DNA from: Gaoshiqia sediminis
GTDB taxonomy: Bacteria > Bacteroidota > Bacteroidia > Bacteroidales > Prolixibacteraceae
Reading direction: 5' to 3'
Length of the DNA: 41,304 bases
NCBI RefSeq assembly: GCF_025907915.1
Contig: NZ_JAPAAF010000039.1
Coordinates: 1 to 41,304, forward strand
Positions 36,532 through 41,304 of the stretch are shown here, piece by piece. Every line of letters starts with the position of its first letter. Positions within the stretch are counted from its first letter, which is position 1. The position numbers and the translations under genes are program-made. The notes under the pieces were generated by a model. It was not told where the DNA came from. It was given only the letters and a program-made list of their open reading frames with translations, and did not search any database.

Positions 36532-37917
36532 ATGAAACAAAAATCAATACTTGCAGCACTGGCCACATGCTCAGCATTGGCATTAAATGCTCAGAATCAG
36601 GAAAAGCCAAATCTGGTTTTGTTTTTGGCCGACGATTGCACCTATTTTGACATCGGATGTTACGGAAGTGCGGATTCTCAAACTCCCAACATCGACAAAT
36701 TTGCAAGCGAGGGCATTCGCTTTACAAACGGTTTTCAGGCTGCTCCCATGTGTTCCCCAACCCGGCATAATCTTTTGACCGGTCTATGGCCTGTGAAAAC
36801 CGGGGCATATCCCAATCATACGAATGCGATAGAAGGTACGCTGAGCATTGTTCAGCAATTGAAACCGGCTGGTTACCAGGTGGCTTTGGTCGGAAAGTCG
36901 CATGTAAATCCAGAGTCGGTTTTTCCTTGGGATTTATATGCTCCCCTTACAAAAAGTAATGATCTGAATTTTGCTGCGATTGATTCTTTTATTGAGGATT
37001 GTACGTCGAATGATCAACCATTTTGCTTGGTTGTTACTACCAATCAACCGCACACACCATGGAATAAAGGAAATCCCGACCTTTTCAATCCTGAAAAATT
37101 AACGCTTCCTCCGTATTATGTGGATACCAAAGAAACCCGACAGATGTTATGCAAATATTTGGCTGAGATTAACTACATGGATAATGAATTTGGTACTTTG
37201 CTGAAGAAGCTGGATCAATATAAAATAGCGGATAAGTCGGTTGTTGTGTACCTGAGTGAACAGGGAAACAGCCTCCCGTTTGCCAAATGGACCTGCTACG
37301 ATGCTGGCGTGCATTCAGCTTACATGGTTCGCTGGCCGGGCGTAATTAAACCGGGAACAGAATCCGATGCGATTGTGGAGTATGTAGATATTGTACCAAC
37401 TTTCCTGGACATTGCCGGTGTTGCCCCTTCAGGACCTCTTGACGGAAAAAGTATTGTGCCGGTTTTGGAAGGAAAGCAAAAGGAGAATAAGCAATACACG
37501 TTTTCCCTGCAGACAACAAGAGGCATCTACAGTGGAAGTGAATATTACGGAATCCGTTCGGTTGCCGATAAAAAGTATCGGTATATCGTCAACCTGACCC
37601 CCGAAGCTACTTTTAAAAACACCGAATCGGCCGGTCGCCTGTTTAAAATCTGGCAGGAAAAGGCCAAGACTGACCCAAAAGCGAAGTGGCTGACGGAGCG
37701 ATACCAGCATCGACCTCCAGTTGAGTTGTATGATGTGGAAAATGATCAATACTGCATGAACAACATCGCAGACAAACCCGAAAGCCAGGAGATCATTAAG
37801 CGATTGGATCAAGCGTTGAGGGAGTGGATGGAATATTGTGGTGATCAAGGACAGGAAACAGAAATGGAAGCCCCTGAACATCAACACCGAAATGCGCAGG
37901 GCAGGATCGGAGAATAA
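36532..37917 (+). CDS. S1-family sulfatase with CSPTR and SEQG motifs (run member 4)
   Basis: This 461-residue exported sulfatase has a signal peptide ending near ALNAQ. LADDCTYFD gives D34-D35, C74 in MCSPTRHNLLTG is the formylglycine site, and VGKSHVNPE holds K122 and H124. The second metal-binding motif is SEQG (E243, Q244) instead of the common SDHG or SDNG, followed by PFAKWTCYDAG. The replacement is conservative and I believe it is shared by a branch of related sulfatases. It lies between run members 3 and 5 with gaps of 38 and 41 bases. The sulfate position it removes is unknown. Confidence 0.92.
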   Translation: MKQKSILAALATCSALALNAQNQEKPNLVLFLADDCTYFDIGCYGSADSQTPNIDKFASEGIRFTNGFQAAPMCSPTRHNLLTGLWPVKTGAYPNHTNAIEGTLSIVQQLKPAGYQVALVGKSHVNPESVFPWDLYAPLTKSNDLNFAAIDSFIEDCTSNDQPFCLVVTTNQPHTPWNKGNPDLFNPEKLTLPPYYVDTKETRQMLCKYLAEINYMDNEFGTLLKKLDQYKIADKSVVVYLSEQGNSLPFAKWTCYDAGVHSAYMVRWPGVIKPGTESDAIVEYVDIVPTFLDIAGVAPSGPLDGKSIVPVLEGKQKENKQYTFSLQTTRGIYSGSEYYGIRSVADKKYRYIVNLTPEATFKNTESAGRLFKIWQEKAKTDPKAKWLTERYQHRPPVELYDVENDQYCMNNIADKPESQEIIKRLDQALREWMEYCGDQGQETEMEAPEHQHRNAQGRIGE

Positions 37918-37958
37918 CCGGAAGATATCACGCAACTGAACCTAAACAATACTATACT

Positions 37959-39575
37959 ATGAATAAAATTTCATTATTAACGCTGGCAACAACCTTGACC
38001 TTGAGTGTTTCGGCGTCAGAGAAGCCAAATATTATTCTGATCATGTCGGATGATATGGGTTTTTCGGATTTGGGGTGTTACGGTGGTGAAATCCAGACAC
38101 CCAACTTGGATAAACTGGCAACGAACGGTGTCCGGTTTACTCAATTTTACAATACAGCTCGCTGTTGTCCGACCCGGGCTTCACTGATGACCGGCCTTTA
38201 TCCGCATCAAACGGGAATTGGTCACATGACCAATGATCCGGAAAATCCAAAGGCGTTTGATATTGGATTACCAGGCTATCGCGGATTTTTAAACCGGAAT
38301 TGTGTGACCATTGCCGAAGTTTTAAAGGAAGCAGGCTATTCAACTCTGATGACCGGCAAGTGGCATCTAGGCATGCACGAGAAAAACCAGTGGCCTCTTC
38401 AGCGGGGATTTGACCAATTTTATGGTATCCTTGCCGGGGCAAGTAATTATTTTGAACCCCGATATCCCAGGGGGATCACTTCCGGGAATGATACTATTTC
38501 GGTAAATGATCCGGATTACTATACAACCGACGCTTTTACAGATCATGCCATCAGCTTTATCCGCGATGCAAATTCCAAAAATCCCGAAAAACCATTCTTT
38601 CTGTATTTGGCGTACAATGCGCCACACTGGCCTTTGAATGCTCCAACAGAAGATATCGACAAATATCGGGGCCGTTACAAAGATGGTTGGCAGGCAATTC
38701 GCGAAGAAAGATACATACGAATGATTGAACTTGGAATCATTGATTCATCGTGGACACTTTCCCCGCAGGATTCCAGGAGTTGGGATTCATTGCCGGAAGA
38801 AAAAAGGAAAGAGATGGCGCTTCGCATGGAAATTTATGCTGCCCAGGTTGACCGGATGGACCAAAATATTGGCAGGTTGATTGACTATCTCGAAAAAAAT
38901 AATTTGATGGATAATACTATTATCGTTTTTATTGACGACAACGGAGCCTGTGCCGAGGGTGGCGAACTGGGCGGTGGTCCGGTCCGCCAACTGGAAACCC
39001 GGCAAGGCTACTTTTTGACTTACGGACAAGCCTGGGCTAATGCATCCAATACTCCGTTTAAACGATACAAGCACTGGATACACGAAGGTGGAATCTCTTC
39101 GCCAATGATCGTTCACTGGCCGAATGGAATTAAGGAGAACGATCAGGGGAAATTTATTCGTCAATATGGCTTCTTGCCGGATATCATGGCCACTTTCGTT
39201 GACTTGGCCGGAACCCAATATCCTGAAAAATATGACGGAAATGATATTCGTCCGCTTGAAGGGAAAAGCTTGGTGCCTTTGTTTAAAGGCTCAGAAAAAC
39301 CAGTTCATACCGAACCTGTTTTCTGGGAACATGAGGGGAATAAAGCCGTGCGCATGGGAAAATACAAACTGGTAATGGCCTGGAACAATCAAAACCCGGA
39401 TAAATGGGAATTGTATGACCTGGAAACCGACCGGACCGAAATGAACGATCTGTCTGAACAATTCCCGGATAAAGTTTACGAGATGAAAAGAATGTGGAAT
39501 GAGTGGGCACAACGTGTGCAGGTGGAGCCCTGGTCAAAAGTACTGGAATTGGAGCGAAAGCAAAATAAGAAATAA
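37959..39575 (+). CDS. Arylsulfatase-like S1 sulfatase (S1_4-like), CCPTR motif (run member 5)
   Basis: This 538-residue sulfatase has a short signal peptide (LLTLATTLTLSVSASEK). MSDDMGFSD (D31-D32), C69 in ARCCPTRASLMTG, GKWHLGM and FIDDNGACAEGG form the active site; IDDN replaces the common SDN. HWPLNAP and VDRMDQNIGRLIDYL are typical of the subfamily. It is the close paralogue of the sulfatase at 14965, sharing ARCCPTRASL, GASNYF, the APHWPL block and a C-terminal WEHxGNxAVR block. The two copies lie in different modules, which suggests the same chemistry is needed under both regulators. Confidence 0.93.
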   Translation: MNKISLLTLATTLTLSVSASEKPNIILIMSDDMGFSDLGCYGGEIQTPNLDKLATNGVRFTQFYNTARCCPTRASLMTGLYPHQTGIGHMTNDPENPKAFDIGLPGYRGFLNRNCVTIAEVLKEAGYSTLMTGKWHLGMHEKNQWPLQRGFDQFYGILAGASNYFEPRYPRGITSGNDTISVNDPDYYTTDAFTDHAISFIRDANSKNPEKPFFLYLAYNAPHWPLNAPTEDIDKYRGRYKDGWQAIREERYIRMIELGIIDSSWTLSPQDSRSWDSLPEEKRKEMALRMEIYAAQVDRMDQNIGRLIDYLEKNNLMDNTIIVFIDDNGACAEGGELGGGPVRQLETRQGYFLTYGQAWANASNTPFKRYKHWIHEGGISSPMIVHWPNGIKENDQGKFIRQYGFLPDIMATFVDLAGTQYPEKYDGNDIRPLEGKSLVPLFKGSEKPVHTEPVFWEHEGNKAVRMGKYKLVMAWNNQNPDKWELYDLETDRTEMNDLSEQFPDKVYEMKRMWNEWAQRVQVEPWSKVLELERKQNKK

Positions 39576-39733
39576 TAACTGTTTTTATGAGCCTTATAAT
39601 AAGTTGATTAATTGAAAAGTGAATGGGCCGAGTGAGTAAAATCGGCTGGTTGATTATATTAATAGCAGAAAGATGCATTCAGGAACCTGGGTGGGATTTT
39701 TAAGTAAATAACAAACTAAAACATTACCAGAAA

Positions 39734-41304
39734 ATGAGAATTATATCCTTAACGTTGTACATTCTGTTCGCTTTATTAATTGCTTCCTGCCAACCCTCAT
39801 CGGTTGCTACCAGCAGCTCTGTCACGACTGAGCTCCGTGCCCCGGCCTATCCGTTAATCACCATCGATCCGTACACCAGTGCCTGGTCATCTACTGATCA
39901 GCTTTACGGCAGCCCCGTGAAACATTGGACCGGTAAAACCCATTCGCTGATTGGCGCAGTGCGTGTTGACGGCCAGGTTTACCGCTTTCTGGGGAAAGAA
40001 GATATCCCGTTAAAAACACTTTTGCCAATGGCCAAAGAAGAAGCATGGGAAGGCCAGTTCACCATGAGCATACCTGCAAAAGGATGGGAAAAGCCTGAAT
40101 TTAATGCGGCGAAATGGCAGTCGGCCCCTGCGGCTTTTGGAACTCCCGGTATGCAGGCAGTAGGGACCAATTGGGAAACCAAAGAAATTTGGGTGCGTCG
40201 CGAGTTTACGCTTACAGAAGTTGCTGCCGGCGCAAAATTGTATCTGATTTATTCGCATGATGACGATTTTGAGCTGTACCTCAACGGAATTGAAATCATC
40301 AATACAGGAAACCGTGCGAAAACAAATGTGGTAACAACCTTGGATGCTTCGCTTTTGAATAAAGATGGCAAAAACGTTTTTGCTGCTCATTGTTTGGATC
40401 GTGGAGGACTGGCTTACGTTGATTTCGGAATTTACACCGAAAGCGACCAGCCGGAAATTTTTGCTCAAACCGCTTCCCAAACGCGGGTAGGCCTTTCAGC
40501 CACTCAAACGCATTACGATTTTACCTGCGGCCCGGTTGATCTGAAAGTTCAGTTCGTTTCTCCCTTGCTGCCAGATGATCTGGATTTACTTTCCCGTCCG
40601 GTAAACTATATCAATTACGAAGTGGTTTCAAACGACGGCCAGGCGCACGATGTGCAGGTTTACGTTGAAGCCACCCCCGAGTGGGCCGTTAACGAAGTCA
40701 GCCAGGAAGTACAGGTCACCAAAGGCGAAACGGGCAACATCAGCTATGTTAAGGCCGGTACCACCGAACAACCCATTCTGCAAAAGAAGGGCGATAACAT
40801 CCGCATCGACTGGGGTTATGCCTATCTGGCGGCCAACAAAGGCACAACCAACACGATGGCCATCGGCAACTATTTCGATATGAAATCGGAATTTGCAGGC
40901 AGTGGAAAGGTCAGCGGAGTCAGCAGCATGACCACCAAGCCTGTGCGCGAAATGCCGGCGATGGTTTGTGTAGATGACCTGGGCCAGGTTTCGGGCAAAC
41001 CCGCATCGGGCTATGTGATGATTGCTTACGACGATATCGAGTCGATCCAGTATTTTGGCAACAACCTGAAAGGCTGGTGGACAGCAAACGGCACGAAAAC
41101 CATCGACGATGCCCTTGAGTCAGCTTCCGTAGAATATGGACAAATCATGTCCCGTTGTGCCGGATTCGACAATCAATTGTGGGAAGAAACCCTGGCAGCG
41201 GGTGGTAAAAACTATGCCGACCTGTGCGTGCTGGCCTTCCGCCAGTCGATTGCCGCCCATAAGCTGGTGAAGGACAGCGAAGGCAACATCCTGTTTTTGT
41301 CGAA
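39734..41304 (+). CDS. GtaA-like protein (DUF4964/DUF5127/DUF4965), 3' end outside the window
   Basis: The frame is open from ATG 39734 to the window end (523 codons, no stop). The signal ends in LIASC (C17), a lipoprotein. Domains are a DUF4964-like start (about residues 30-90; LRAPAYPLITIDPYTSAW), then an inserted galactose-binding-like sandwich (about 100-230; WVRREFTLTE, DDDFELYLNG). A DUF5127-like domain follows (about 240-420; SQTRVGLSATQTHYDF, LLSRPVNYINYEV), and then the beginning of the DUF4965 helical domain (about 430 onward; YADLCVLAFRQSIAAHKLV). The missing part would include the region seen at 1-210. The fungal relative is called glutaminase A, but the bacterial polysaccharide-locus members have no agreed substrate. 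It follows the sulfatase run by 158 bases. Confidence 0.85.
   Translation, partial: MRIISLTLYILFALLIASCQPSSVATSSSVTTELRAPAYPLITIDPYTSAWSSTDQLYGSPVKHWTGKTHSLIGAVRVDGQVYRFLGKEDIPLKTLLPMAKEEAWEGQFTMSIPAKGWEKPEFNAAKWQSAPAAFGTPGMQAVGTNWETKEIWVRREFTLTEVAAGAKLYLIYSHDDDFELYLNGIEIINTGNRAKTNVVTTLDASLLNKDGKNVFAAHCLDRGGLAYVDFGIYTESDQPEIFAQTASQTRVGLSATQTHYDFTCGPVDLKVQFVSPLLPDDLDLLSRPVNYINYEVVSNDGQAHDVQVYVEATPEWAVNEVSQEVQVTKGETGNISYVKAGTTEQPILQKKGDNIRIDWGYAYLAANKGTTNTMAIGNYFDMKSEFAGSGKVSGVSSMTTKPVREMPAMVCVDDLGQVSGKPASGYVMIAYDDIESIQYFGNNLKGWWTANGTKTIDDALESASVEYGQIMSRCAGFDNQLWEETLAAGGKNYADLCVLAFRQSIAAHKLVKDSEGNILFLS

Noticed and set aside
37429-37935. 168-codon reverse-strand open frame
   Set aside because: Antisense to a clear sulfatase, with no start context or domain.
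39627-39646. GCCGA/TCGGC hairpin after the last sulfatase
   Set aside because: Only 5 bp with a 10-base loop and no T tract; not enough for a terminator call.
1-41304. CRISPR arrays, tRNA or rRNA genes, insertion sequences, phage genes
   Set aside because: No regular repeats, cloverleaf-like sequences, transposase motifs or phage proteins were seen in any gap or frame.

Overview
The window is a carbohydrate-utilisation region of a member of the Bacteroidota, most likely marine or from a host or habitat rich in sulfated polysaccharide. The evidence is two complete FecI-type sigma / FecR anti-sigma / SusC / SusD sets, many lipoprotein and Sec signal peptides typical of Bacteroidota, TAnnTTTG-type promoter boxes, and seven S1-family sulfatases beside glycoside hydrolases. 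All supported genes are on the + strand. I see no tRNA, rRNA, insertion sequence, CRISPR array or phage gene, and no gap between genes longer than 300 bases.

Layout. (a) 1-210 is the C-terminal end of a GtaA-like (DUF4965/DUF1793) protein, followed by a terminator. (b) 367-3724 holds a GH127/146-type beta-L-arabinofuranosidase, a possible tiny lipopeptide ORF and a GH43 enzyme. (c) 3906-10787 is regulatory and uptake module 1: sigma, FecR, leader hairpin, SusC with an STN domain, SusD, terminator. (d) 11045-20937 has two GH67 alpha-glucuronidases bracketing two sulfatases, then a divergent GH115-like alpha-glucuronidase. (e) 21153-24627 has a clan GH-A lipoprotein, a second GH43 lipoprotein and an exported mutarotase, closed by a terminator. 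(f) 24815-31554 is module 2: sigma, FecR, leader hairpin, SusC with STN, SusD, terminator. (g) 31803-39575 is an uninterrupted run of five different sulfatases. (h) 39734 to the end is the N-terminal part of another GtaA-like protein, cut by the window edge.

How the genes may work together (inference). Two SusCD pairs would import oligosaccharides, each under its own trans-envelope switch: the SusC STN domain senses substrate, FecR relays the signal and the ECF sigma factor activates the operon. In the periplasm seven sulfatases would strip ester sulfates, GH67 (twice) and GH115 would remove alpha-linked (4-O-methyl)glucuronic acid, and GH43/GH127-type enzymes would remove arabinofuranose or xylose. 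The predicted substrate is a sulfated, glucuronic-acid-bearing xylan-like or arabinoxylan-like polysaccharide. No clear endo-xylanase, polysaccharide lyase or sulfatase-maturating radical SAM enzyme is in the window, so those functions must lie elsewhere, or the GH-A protein supplies the endo activity.

Intergenic stretches of 150-275 bases (211-366, 2542-2650, 3725-3905, 10788-11044, 20938-21152, 24628-24814, 31555-31802, 33231-33503, 39576-39733) contain only the hairpins and promoter-like boxes listed below. In 20938-21152 and 33231-33503 I see nothing I can support.
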